A stretch of 64,000 nucleotides of DNA. Origin: Mycolicibacterium sphagni (lineage in GTDB: Bacteria; Actinomycetota; Actinomycetes; Mycobacteriales; Mycobacteriaceae). The notes under the pieces were generated by a model that did not search any database, was not told the origin of the DNA, and saw only the letters and a program-made list of their open reading frames with translations. Of this stretch, positions 1-6,854 are shown piece after piece. The position numbers were made by a program, and so were the translations under genes. Numbering within the stretch: position 1 is the stretch's first letter; each line of letters opens with the position of its first letter. The stretch covers positions 78,075 to 142,074 of the forward strand of contig NZ_NOZR01000015.1 in NCBI RefSeq assembly GCF_002250655.1, read 5' to 3'.

Positions 1-868
1 CCTCCCGGATACCGAGCGCGTCGTGCAACTTGCCGGCCGGCAGGGTGAGCGGTTTGGGTGCGGGCCCATCGCCGGGATGCGGCAACGGGTAGGCCGTGGT
101 GGTGCCGCTGTAGAACGTGACATTATCTTCGGTCTTCGAAAACAGCTGGTGCACATGCCCGTTGAGACACGTAACCGAGGAAAACCGGCGCAGGTAGCTC
201 AATGCCTGCGTGGCGTCGTCGGTGCCCCATCCCCAGGCGGGATACATCGCGAACAGCGGGATGTGGCTGAACACGATGATCGGGGTGTCCGACGACAGCG
301 ACGCCACATCCTTCTCGATGAACGCCAACTGATCAGCGCCCAGATGGCCCAGTTTCTTGAGGTTCAGCGTGTTGACCAATCCGATGACGTGTACCCCGGC
401 GATGTCGAAGCTGTACCAGCCGTCGCCGCGGGTGCCCGCACCGAACACGGCGCGGTACTTCTGTCCCGCGTCGTCGACCGAGTCGTGCTCGCCGGGCACG
501 GTGAACACGTGCGGGGTGTTGAGGCCGTCCATCATCTGGTTGACCTGATCGAACTGGGCCGGCGTCGCCAGATGCGTGAGATCGCCGGTGTGGATGACGA
601 AATCGGGCGTGTAACCCAGGTTGTTGATCTGATGGATGGCTCGCTCGAAGGAACCAACGACGTCGGGATTGGCAGTGCCGTTGAACCCGATATGGCTGTC
701 ACTGATCTGCGCGAAACGCAAGGCAGGCCGAGCGGGGGCGGCCGCGGGGGCTGCGGCGACGTGGGAGAGCACCTCGCCGCCGACCACAGCCAGGCCGACG
801 GCTGCACCGAACCACGCGCCGTGCCGCATCAGCTGTCGCCGGCTCATCTGCTGGGGATCGCCGCTCAT
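1..868 (-). CDS. Tat-exported calcineurin-like metallophosphoesterase (3' end cut by window edge)
   Basis: The reading frame stays open leftward to the window edge, so the C-terminus is missing. It starts at ATG 868, which overlaps the TGA of the cupredoxin gene (ATGA), implying translational coupling. The N-terminus has a twin-arginine motif (SRRQLM) followed by a hydrophobic stretch and an Ala/Pro-rich linker. The metallophosphoesterase blocks follow in order: QISDSH (D-x-H), HTGDL, GEHD (in place of the usual GNHD/E), FSHIP and NGHVHQ, which supply the dinuclear metal ligands. It should act outside the cytoplasmic membrane on a phosphoester whose identity cannot be told. Its coupling to a copper-protein gene suggests joint expression. 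Confidence 0.85.
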   Translation of the reverse strand, partial: MSGDPQQMSRRQLMRHGAWFGAAVGLAVVGGEVLSHVAAAPAAAPARPALRFAQISDSHIGFNGTANPDVVGSFERAIHQINNLGYTPDFVIHTGDLTHLATPAQFDQVNQMMDGLNTPHVFTVPGEHDSVDDAGQKYRAVFGAGTRGDGWYSFDIAGVHVIGLVNTLNLKKLGHLGADQLAFIEKDVASLSSDTPIIVFSHIPLFAMYPAWGWGTDDATQALSYLRRFSSVTCLNGHVHQLFSKTEDNVTFYSGTTTAYPLPHPGDGPAPKPLTLPAGKLHDALGIRE

Positions 869-1338
869 CGGGTCACCACCACGGTGCCGTGCATGAACGG
901 GTGGATGCTGCAGATGTAGTCGAAACTGCCCGGGTTGGCGAAGGTGAAGCTGTAGGTGGCGTTGCCGTCGAGCCCCGGTGAATGGAACGAGCCGTCGTTG
1001 GCGACGACGGTGTGCGGTTCCTCGTCCTTGTTGGTCCACGTCACGGTGTCGCCGACCTTCACGGTGAGGGTGGCCGGGGTGAACGCGAAATTGGTGATGT
1101 TCACCGCGGTGCCGGCAACGGGCGGAGCCGGTGCCGTCGGCGTCGGCGTCGTAACCGACGGTCCCGACGCCGGTTGGGACCCCATGCCAGGCATGCCGGA
1201 CATGCCGGACATGCCAACCGACGTGCCGCCATTGGGCCCGAAATCGACCGTTGGTGGGGGTGTTTTCGCCGGCGCAGAGCACGCGGCAACGCCCGCGGCG
1301 ACCGCCACGCACGCCAGCGCGGTACGGGTGTGATGCAT
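865..1338 (-). CDS. Met-rich cupredoxin-domain lipoprotein
   Basis: 157 residues. I chose ATG 1338 because it gives a short signal peptide ending in a lipobox-like AAC and has a purine-rich GGAGAGG upstream; the longer open frame reading back into the divergent sigma gene is not used. After the lipid-anchor Cys comes a linker with several Met-Gly/Met-Pro repeats (MSGMSGMPGM), a composition often seen in copper-binding segments. The C-terminal half is a plastocyanin-like domain with the type-1 copper ligands His (in EEPHTVV), Cys, His and Met (in ICSIHPFM). Likely role: an envelope electron-transfer or copper-holding protein. It overlaps the phosphoesterase start by 4 bp. Confidence 0.85.
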   Translation of the reverse strand: MHHTRTALACVAVAAGVAACSAPAKTPPPTVDFGPNGGTSVGMSGMSGMPGMGSQPASGPSVTTPTPTAPAPPVAGTAVNITNFAFTPATLTVKVGDTVTWTNKDEEPHTVVANDGSFHSPGLDGNATYSFTFANPGSFDYICSIHPFMHGTVVVTR

Positions 1339-1392
1339 GAAACCTGCCTCTCCTCGGCTGAACCAAGTCCGCGGCGCGGACGTCTCATCAAG

Positions 1393-1410
1393 AGGTAGGG
1401 CGGCGGTTAC
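1393..1410 (-). promoter_or_regulatory. GTAACC...TACCT motif upstream of cupredoxin gene
   Basis: On the minus strand GTAACC (1410-1405) is followed by a C/G-rich spacer and TACCT (1397-1393). It mirrors the motif on the plus strand at 1421; the two GTAACC halves form a perfect inverted repeat (GGTTAC, 10 nt, GTAACC). This is either a shared divergent promoter element or an operator. Confidence 0.45.
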
Positions 1411-1420
1411 ACCCGATGGA

Positions 1421-1439
1421 GTAACCCCCGCCCCTATCT
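1421..1439 (+). promoter_or_regulatory. GTAACC...TATCT motif upstream of sigma gene
   Basis: GTAACCCCCG (1421-1430) is followed by four bases and TATCT (1435-1439). The same ten bases and the same offset to TATCT recur at 2723, upstream of the small secreted protein. The spacing does not fit an ordinary -35/-10 pair, so it may be an extended promoter element for a non-housekeeping sigma factor or a regulator site. Confidence 0.45.
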
Positions 1440-1464
1440 CTAGTTGATGAGCGGAAGGCACCCG

Positions 1465-2013
1465 ATGATGGCGGCGGAGGACGATCGACGCCCGAAACCA
1501 GACCTGCGTCTGGTCGCGGACGCGCGCTACCCGGATTGGGAAGCCATCTACGACGACAACGTCACGTGGGTGTACCGGCTGATATTCGGTCGGGTCGGAA
1601 ACCGTTCCGACGCAGAGGATCTCACCTCCGAAGTCTTCCTGGCGGCGATGCGGCCACTGCGCCTGACGGCGAGCATCGCCGAAGTGCGCGCCTACCTGCG
1701 GGCGACCGCGCGCACCGTGTTGGCGGCGCACTGGCGGGCCACCATGGGAACCGAGATCACCACCATCGAGGACCAGAACCTGCCCGCAGTCGCATTCGTC
1801 CCGGCCGCGCCGAGCACAGCACCACAGCGCGTGGCGGCACTGCTCGAGGCGCTTCCGGACAACTACCGGCGCGTGCTGGAACTTCGCTTCCTGCAAGGCT
1901 GTTCGGTGCGGGAAGCGGCCAGTAAGCTCGGGATCAGCGTTGCGAACGCGAAAGTGCTACAGCACCGGGCGCTACGATTGGCCGCGCAGATCAACGAGGG
2001 GGCACTCCCATGA
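1465..2013 (+). CDS. ECF-like sigma-70 family RNA polymerase sigma factor
   Basis: About 182 residues from ATG 1465, chosen because GGAAGG lies 6 nt upstream; ATG 1447 in the same frame is a leaderless alternative sitting 7 nt after a TATCT element. A region-2 segment (YDDNVTWVYRLIFGRV...DAEDLTSEVF) and a region-4 helix-turn-helix (LPDNYRRVLELRFLQGCSVREAASKLG) are visible with nothing between them resembling region 3, as in ECF sigmas. The stop overlaps the start of the Rieske gene (ATGA, 2010-2013), so the two are coupled as sigma/anti-sigma pairs usually are. No separate anti-sigma gene is present. Confidence 0.85.
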   Translation: MMAAEDDRRPKPDLRLVADARYPDWEAIYDDNVTWVYRLIFGRVGNRSDAEDLTSEVFLAAMRPLRLTASIAEVRAYLRATARTVLAAHWRATMGTEITTIEDQNLPAVAFVPAAPSTAPQRVAALLEALPDNYRRVLELRFLQGCSVREAASKLGISVANAKVLQHRALRLAAQINEGALP

Positions 2014-2720
2014 CCCGCCGCGAGCTCCGTCGCTACATCGACGACCTTCTCGCGGGCCGTCAACCCAAGGGCTTCGACCCGGACGACTTCGAGGCCGCGC
2101 AGATGCGCGCCGCCATCGACCTGACCGCGGCCCGCGATGACGCCGACGAGCCCCGGCCGGAGTTCGTCGACGGGCTCAAGGCCCGGTTGGCGGCCGAGAT
2201 GTCCTCTGAATCAGGTTCCTCCGACAGTAACCAGCCGTCGAAGCCGGCGTTGTCGGCCACCCGCAGGCAGGTGATCGTCGGCACGTCCGCAGCCGCGACC
2301 GCCGCTGTGGCAGGCGTAGCCGTCGACCGACTGGTGGTGCGTCGACACACCGACGAGCAGCAGGTCGCCGACACCGAGATGGTGCCAGTGGACGGGTCCT
2401 GGCAGACGGTGGCAGCCAGTTCAGAACTGGCCGAAGGCGCGGTGCGCGCATTCGACTTGGGTTCGGTCAGCGGGTTCGTCCGCCGCGTCAACGGCCGGAT
2501 CGACGCGGTATCCGGGGTGTGCACCCACCAGGGGTGCAAGCTCTGGCTCGACCAGGGCGACGACCAGCTGCGCTGCCCCTGCCACTCCACATCCTTCTCG
2601 CCGGCCGGAGCCGTGATCACTCACGCGTTGCCGATCGCGCCGAAGCCGTTGCCGCACTTTGAGGTCCGCGAGCAGAACGGCGTCGTGGAAGTGCTTGCGC
2701 CGCCAACTCAACCGGCATGA
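2010..2720 (+). CDS. Tat-anchored Rieske [2Fe-2S] protein, ATGA-coupled to sigma factor
   Basis: 236 residues. Residues 1-65 are a charged, probably helical cytoplasmic segment containing PEFVDGLKARLAAEM. Residues 84-106 hold a twin-arginine motif (TRRQVIV) followed by an Ala-rich membrane anchor. The Rieske domain occupies about 125-232. Cluster ligands are C171/H173 (box CTHQGC) and C189/H192 (box CPCH), and the two extra cysteines C176 and C191 that form the bc1-type disulfide are present. The outside domain would carry a high-potential cluster. Because it is translationally coupled to a sigma gene, the N-terminal segment could be an anti-sigma domain, making this a redox sensor; that is inference. 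Electron transfer to the nearby cupredoxin is the alternative. Confidence 0.85.
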   Translation: MTRRELRRYIDDLLAGRQPKGFDPDDFEAAQMRAAIDLTAARDDADEPRPEFVDGLKARLAAEMSSESGSSDSNQPSKPALSATRRQVIVGTSAAATAAVAGVAVDRLVVRRHTDEQQVADTEMVPVDGSWQTVAASSELAEGAVRAFDLGSVSGFVRRVNGRIDAVSGVCTHQGCKLWLDQGDDQLRCPCHSTSFSPAGAVITHALPIAPKPLPHFEVREQNGVVEVLAPPTQPA

Positions 2721-2722
2721 GT

Positions 2723-2741
2723 GTAACCCCCGTGCATATCT
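2723..2741 (+). promoter_or_regulatory. Third copy of GTAACC...TATCT motif
   Basis: GTAACCCCCG at 2723-2732 and TATCT at 2737-2741, with the same offset as the copy at 1421. It lies in the 27-bp gap between the Rieske stop and the next ATG (2748), so the small gene probably has its own promoter in this regulon. Confidence 0.45.
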
Positions 2742-2747
2742 AAAGGT

Positions 2748-2972
2748 ATGTACCGCAACATAATTGGAGCAGCACTCGTCAGCGTGGCACACATCGTGTC
2801 CTCTTCTGGGAACGGCTCGGCCCCAGACATCATCAGTCAATTGCAGGGCCAGGGCTACCAGGTGCAGATCAACGGCCAGCCGAGCGGTGGGCTGTCTCAG
2901 TGCACGGTCACTGACGTGCATCAGGCAATGCCCATCGCATACGTGGATCTGGACTGCACCAGCAACGACTAG
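2748..2972 (+). CDS. Small secreted hypothetical protein (74 aa)
   Basis: 74 residues. A short hydrophobic N-terminus (IIGAALVSVAHIVSSS) looks like a weak signal peptide, followed by SAPDIISQLQGQGYQVQINGQ and two cysteines (in SQCTV and LDCTS) that could pair. It resembles a family of small exported mycobacterial proteins of unknown function that I recognise only by pattern. ATG 2748 follows AAAGGT directly and lies 6 nt after the motif TATCT, so it may be leaderless. Its TAG stop shares a CTAG with the convergent TetR gene. Confidence 0.7.
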   Translation: MYRNIIGAALVSVAHIVSSSGNGSAPDIISQLQGQGYQVQINGQPSGGLSQCTVTDVHQAMPIAYVDLDCTSND

Positions 2973-3556
2973 ACCGGCACTGCCCGCAACGCCTCGGGGA
3001 GGCTGGGCAGAAAGTGCTTGGTCGCGAAAGCCCGTATATCGTCGGCACTTTCGATAGGTTCCGGACTCGGCAACAACATGATCATCATGGCATACCGCCA
3101 GATGTTGTCGGCCAGTTCATGGACGGCTCGCGGCCCGATCCGCTCGGCGAACCCGGGCGGGAAGATCACCTGCAGCGCTGCTTCGATGCGCTGCACTGCG
3201 CCCGCGTAGTGCCGGCGCGCCAATTCCAACGTCAGCGCTGGCTCGTCGTGCACCATGCGGTTGAGCACTCGGTGTTTTCGACCTCGCAGCATCGCTTGAG
3301 TGAACGCCTCGACATAGTAGTTCGATTGCGGCCGAGAATTTTTGAGGTCTTCGGCGATGTCAGCGAACAGTCGGGCGTTCTCCCGGTCCACCACGGCGGA
3401 CACCAGGTCGTCTTTGTTCGCGAAGCGGCGATAGATCGTCGTGCGGCTCAAACCGGCACGACGGGCGACGTCCTCGAGGGCGACCCGGCGGATGCCATGC
3501 TGATCGAACTCGACGAGCGCGGCGTCGAGAATCGCTTCGGCCGACTGGTCAGGCAT
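2969..3556 (-). CDS. TetR/AcrR family transcriptional regulator
   Basis: 195 residues from ATG 3556 (MPDQSAEAIL), preferred over an upstream in-frame start because it overlaps the end of the preceding oxygenase gene by 8 bp. The N-terminal helix-turn-helix (GIRRVALEDVARRAGLSRTTIYRRFANKDDL) is typical of TetR; the remainder is a helical ligand-binding/dimer domain. It is encoded downstream of and coupled to the MpaB-type gene, so it probably represses that operon. The stop is shared with the convergent small gene at CTAG 2969-2972. Confidence 0.9.
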   Translation of the reverse strand: MPDQSAEAILDAALVEFDQHGIRRVALEDVARRAGLSRTTIYRRFANKDDLVSAVVDRENARLFADIAEDLKNSRPQSNYYVEAFTQAMLRGRKHRVLNRMVHDEPALTLELARRHYAGAVQRIEAALQVIFPPGFAERIGPRAVHELADNIWRYAMMIMLLPSPEPIESADDIRAFATKHFLPSLPEALRAVPV

Positions 3557-4424
3557 GTCCCGCCTGCGCGAAACCCTCGGTGGCATAGCGGTTGTAGCGG
3601 ACGTTCAGCGGAAGCCGGTCCCACAGCCAGTTGACCGGGCGTGAGCGCCACAGCGCCGCGAAGCGTTGGTAGTTGCGTTCTTTGCGCTCGCTCCACGGCA
3701 GGCCGAGCAGTTCGCGGGTGCGCGGCGGCATGCCGCCGGTGGTCAGGAACGCCGCGACGGGGTTGAACACCGGCGACACCAGCCGCCACACCCACGGCTT
3801 GACCGCCTTGGGCCGAGGGAATCCCTTGGTGACGTAGCCGACCCCGTACTTGGCGGTGGAGTGGGGAACCAACACCTCGTTGATCATGCGGTCCCAGTAG
3901 CGCTCGAACTCCGCGTAGTCGGCGGGCATTGGGCGATCGCTGACCCCATAGCGCCGGTACCAGGTCTTGGACTCCAGGTACATCTGTTCCTTCTCCGCGC
4001 GCGAGAGCCGCTTGACGAAGGTGTCGGCGAAGTACAGCGCCTGATCGAAGAACGTCGCGTGCGCCCAGAAGTACGTGTCTGGGTCCAGCGCGTGGTAGCG
4101 GCCGGCCTTTCCTGGTGGGCCGGGCATATCGCCCTTGATGCTGTGGTGGAAGTCGCGGACCCGGGTGCCGGGGTTGTCGTCGTCTCTGCCGTAGACGGTC
4201 ATGAAGATCGGCGGGAGCGAACGCTTGACCCGGGCCGCGGTGTCGGCGAAGAACACCGAGTGGTCGAGCACGCCCTGGCCCAGCTCGGCGAGCATGTTCT
4301 GCAGCACCGCCGGACGCGGTCCGATGAGGAACATCCGGTTGTCGCCGAAGTAGCGCCAGACCAGCGATTGGGGGCCCAGTGGCAGGGCGTCGGCGGCGGA
4401 CTGGGGCTCGGCGAGATCCGTCAT
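3549..4424 (-). CDS. Oxygenase MpaB family protein (DUF2236)
   Basis: 291 residues. Conserved MpaB/latex-clearing-protein family features are present: SLVWRYFGDNRMFLIGPRPAVLQ near the N-terminus, a central HHSIKGDM, and FWAHATFFDQ with the conserved His. These proteins are heme-binding oxygenase-like enzymes; the substrate of this one is unknown. There is no signal peptide, so it is cytoplasmic. It forms a two-gene operon with the TetR gene (8-bp overlap). A 6-bp inverted repeat upstream at 4468-4481 is a candidate operator. Confidence 0.85.
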   Translation of the reverse strand: MTDLAEPQSAADALPLGPQSLVWRYFGDNRMFLIGPRPAVLQNMLAELGQGVLDHSVFFADTAARVKRSLPPIFMTVYGRDDDNPGTRVRDFHHSIKGDMPGPPGKAGRYHALDPDTYFWAHATFFDQALYFADTFVKRLSRAEKEQMYLESKTWYRRYGVSDRPMPADYAEFERYWDRMINEVLVPHSTAKYGVGYVTKGFPRPKAVKPWVWRLVSPVFNPVAAFLTTGGMPPRTRELLGLPWSERKERNYQRFAALWRSRPVNWLWDRLPLNVRYNRYATEGFAQAGHA

Positions 4425-4467
4425 GTGGAACAGTGTTACAGATTATGAACTTTGTACCAACGGGTTC

Positions 4468-4481
4468 GTGACGAGCGTCAC
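4468..4481. promoter_or_regulatory. Candidate TetR operator upstream of mpaB-like gene
   Basis: GTGACG, two bases, CGTCAC form a perfect 6-bp inverted repeat 44-57 nt upstream of the oxygenase start. The size and place suit an operator for the TetR encoded in the same operon, but nothing else proves it. Confidence 0.3.
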
Positions 4482-4549
4482 CCGCGCCCAGATCGACGAC
4501 ATGTCGCGATCTGTTCGCACTTTCCCTGCCGGTTGGTCGTTGGGCGAAA

Positions 4550-6655
4550 TCAGGAGAAGCGCTTCAGACGGAGGCTGTTGGTCACGACCAGCACCGAGGA
4601 GAACGCCATCGCCGCGCCGGCGATCATCGGGTTCAGCAAGCCCAGCGCTGCCAGCGGGATGGCCGCCACGTTGTAGCCGAACGCCCAGAACAGGTTCTGC
4701 TTGATGATCCGCAGCGTGCGCGACGACAACCGCAATGCGATCGGCACCGTGCGCAGATCACCACGCACCAGCGTGATGTCTCCGGCCTCGATCGCGGCAT
4801 CGGTGCCGGTGCCCATCGCCATGCCGACGTCGGCGGTGGCCAGCGCTACCGAGTCGTTGACCCCGTCGCCGACCATCGCGACCTTCCGGCCCTCGGCCTG
4901 CAACCGTTTGATGGCGTCGGCCTTCTCCGACGGCAGCACGCCTGCGATGACGTTCTCCGCGTCGATACCGACCTCGGCGGCCACCCTGGCGGCGACGGCC
5001 GGGTTGTCACCCGTCAGCAGGATCGGGGTGATCCCCATCGTCTTCAGCTCGGCGATCGCCTCAGCACTGGTCGGCTTGACCGCGTCGACCAGCCGGATCA
5101 CGCCGCGCTGGGCACCGTCCCAGGTGACGGCGACGCTGGTGCGCCCATCGTCGTCGGAGGCGCGGGCCACCCGCACCGTCACCCCGTCGACGACGCCGCT
5201 CACCCCGGTCCCCGGATCGTTGGCGAAATCGCTGACCGCAGGCACACTCAGCTCCCGCGCGCGGGCGGCGGCCACGATCGCGGCGGCCACCGGATGCTCG
5301 GAGGCGGACTCGACGGCGGCCGCGCGTGCCAGCACGACGTCGGCGTCGGTATCGGTCTCGACGGCGGCGACTGCCATCGTGCCGGTGGTCACCGTGCCGG
5401 TCTTGTCCAGGACGACGGCATCGATGCCGGTGACGGTCTCGAGCACCCGCGGTTCCTTGATCAGCACCCCGAGCTGAGCGCCACGGCCGGTGCCGACGAG
5501 GATCGCGGTCGGCGTCGCGAGGCCAAGGGCACATGGGCAGGCGATGATCAAAACCGCCACCGCCGCGGTAAACGCCGCCGTGACCGGCCCGCCGGCCAGC
5601 AGCCAGGCAACCAAGGTGATCACCGCGATGGCCAGCACCACCGGAACGAACACACCCGACACCCGGTCGGCCAGCCGCTGAATCGACGCCTTGCCGCTCT
5701 GCGCATCGGCGACCATCCGCGCCATCCGGGACAGCTGAGTGTCGGCGCCAACGCGCCTAGCGCGCAACAGGATCCGGCCGTAGGTGTTCACCGCACCGCC
5801 GAGTACCTCGTCACCGGCGCCGACGTCGACGGGCACTGACTCACCGGTCATCGCTGAGGTGTCCAGCGCCGACGCGCCGTGGACCACGACACCGTCGGTG
5901 GCCACCCGCTCGCCGGGGCGGACCACGATCACGTCACCAACCACCAACTCGCCCACCGGGATTCGCACCTCGGCGTCGTCGCGCACCACCGTGGCGTCCT
6001 TGGCGCCCAGCGATAGCAAGGCGCGCAGCGCGGCTCCCGCCGAACGCTTCGCTTTGGCCTCGGCGTACCGGCCGGCCAGCAGGAACACCGTCACCGCCGC
6101 CGCTACCTCGAAATACACATGCCCGTGACCATGCTCGGCAGCCCCGGTCACAACCGCATACAGCGACCACAGATAGGCGGCCAGGGTCCCGATGGATACC
6201 AACGTGTCCATCGTCGACGACCCGTGCCTCGCACTGTTGAGCGCGGCCTTATGGAAGGGATATCCGCCCCAGAACACGATCGGCGTGGTCAGCGCGAGCA
6301 CCAGCCACAACCAGCCGGGGAACTGCCACGGCATCACCATCGAGAGCACCACCACCGGCACGGCCAGCGCCGCGGAGCCGATGAGCCGCGGCCGTAGCTG
6401 CTCGGTCGGGACGTCGTGGTTCATGTGGTCGTGGCCGTGGCCGGAATAGTCGACCACCGACGCGTGATAGCCCGAGGATTCGACGGCGTGGATCAGATCG
6501 TGCTCCGAGACCTGCGGCCCATGTTCGACGTGCGCGCGCTCGACAGCGAAGTTCACCGTGGCATGCACGCCCTCCAGGTCGTTGAGGCCGCGTTCGATCT
6601 TCACCGCGCAGGACGCGCAGCTCATGCCGGTCAACTGAAGGTCGGTCGTCGTCAC
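4550..6655 (-). CDS. copA: Copper-translocating P1B-type ATPase (CopA/CtpV-like)
   Basis: 701 residues. It has an N-terminal heavy-metal domain with GMSCASC (about residue 10-16), then a His-rich stretch (GHGHDHMNHD), eight predicted membrane segments, TGES in the actuator, the ion-channel CPC (in IACPCALG, about residue 373), the phosphorylated Asp in DKTGT (about 415) and GDGVND (about 595). CPC plus the metal-binding domain indicates Cu(I) export. The GTG start lies 6 nt after a TATTAT box that is itself part of a CsoR-like palindrome, so the mRNA is probably leaderless and copper-derepressed. No copZ or csoR gene is next to it. Confidence 0.93.
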   Translation of the reverse strand: MTTTDLQLTGMSCASCAVKIERGLNDLEGVHATVNFAVERAHVEHGPQVSEHDLIHAVESSGYHASVVDYSGHGHDHMNHDVPTEQLRPRLIGSAALAVPVVVLSMVMPWQFPGWLWLVLALTTPIVFWGGYPFHKAALNSARHGSSTMDTLVSIGTLAAYLWSLYAVVTGAAEHGHGHVYFEVAAAVTVFLLAGRYAEAKAKRSAGAALRALLSLGAKDATVVRDDAEVRIPVGELVVGDVIVVRPGERVATDGVVVHGASALDTSAMTGESVPVDVGAGDEVLGGAVNTYGRILLRARRVGADTQLSRMARMVADAQSGKASIQRLADRVSGVFVPVVLAIAVITLVAWLLAGGPVTAAFTAAVAVLIIACPCALGLATPTAILVGTGRGAQLGVLIKEPRVLETVTGIDAVVLDKTGTVTTGTMAVAAVETDTDADVVLARAAAVESASEHPVAAAIVAAARARELSVPAVSDFANDPGTGVSGVVDGVTVRVARASDDDGRTSVAVTWDGAQRGVIRLVDAVKPTSAEAIAELKTMGITPILLTGDNPAVAARVAAEVGIDAENVIAGVLPSEKADAIKRLQAEGRKVAMVGDGVNDSVALATADVGMAMGTGTDAAIEAGDITLVRGDLRTVPIALRLSSRTLRIIKQNLFWAFGYNVAAIPLAALGLLNPMIAGAAMAFSSVLVVTNSLRLKRFS

Positions 6656-6661
6656 GCCCCC

Positions 6662-6681
6662 ATAATACCCCTAGGGGGTAT
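6662..6681 (-). promoter_or_regulatory. CsoR-type copper operator overlapping leaderless -10 of copA
   Basis: ATACCCCTAGGGGGTAT at 6665-6681 is a near-perfect palindrome of the class bound by CsoR/RicR copper repressors (one C shorter than the symmetric form). On the minus strand its edge merges with TATTAT (6667-6662), and the GTG start of the ATPase begins 6 nt later. Repressor binding would block the -10 directly. Confidence 0.75.
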
Positions 6682-6701
6682 GTTGTCCAGGGTGTCCGCG
6701 G

Positions 6702-6854
6702 TCACCACAACAACACGCGGATGTCCTCGTCTGGCGGCTCCGGATCCTCCGGTTCGGTCGGCTCCGGATCCTCCGATTCGGTCGGCTCCGGATCGTCCTC
6801 GGAGCTGCTCGGCGGAGGAACCGACTGCAAGTGCCTGCGCTCGCGACCGGTCAT
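6702..6854 (-). CDS. Small acidic Pro/Glu-rich protein (50 aa) coupled to GPP34 gene
   Basis: A 50-codon ORF. The ATG at 6854 overlaps the TGA of the GPP34 gene (ATGA) and the TGA stop is at 6704-6702. The protein begins MTGRERRHLQSVPPP and then carries tandem acidic repeats of the type SEDPEPTE/PEDPEP before ending in IRVLLW. The repeats come from 18-bp DNA repeats (about 6738-6798). It has no membrane segment and no domain I recognise. Start-stop coupling, an uninterrupted frame and a charged N-terminus argue that it is real. It may be an acidic partner of the GPP34 protein; that is inference. Confidence 0.55.
   Translation of the reverse strand: MTGRERRHLQSVPPPSSSEDDPEPTESEDPEPTEPEDPEPPDEDIRVLLW

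Noticed and set aside
865..1896. 343-residue frame extending the cupredoxin gene through the sigma gene
   Set aside because: The upstream part is antisense to the sigma gene and Arg/Pro-biased; the lipoprotein signal starts at 1338.
5294..5839. Long plus-strand frames inside copA and many other genes
   Set aside because: Typical high-GC antisense frames; no ribosome site, domain or conserved motif.
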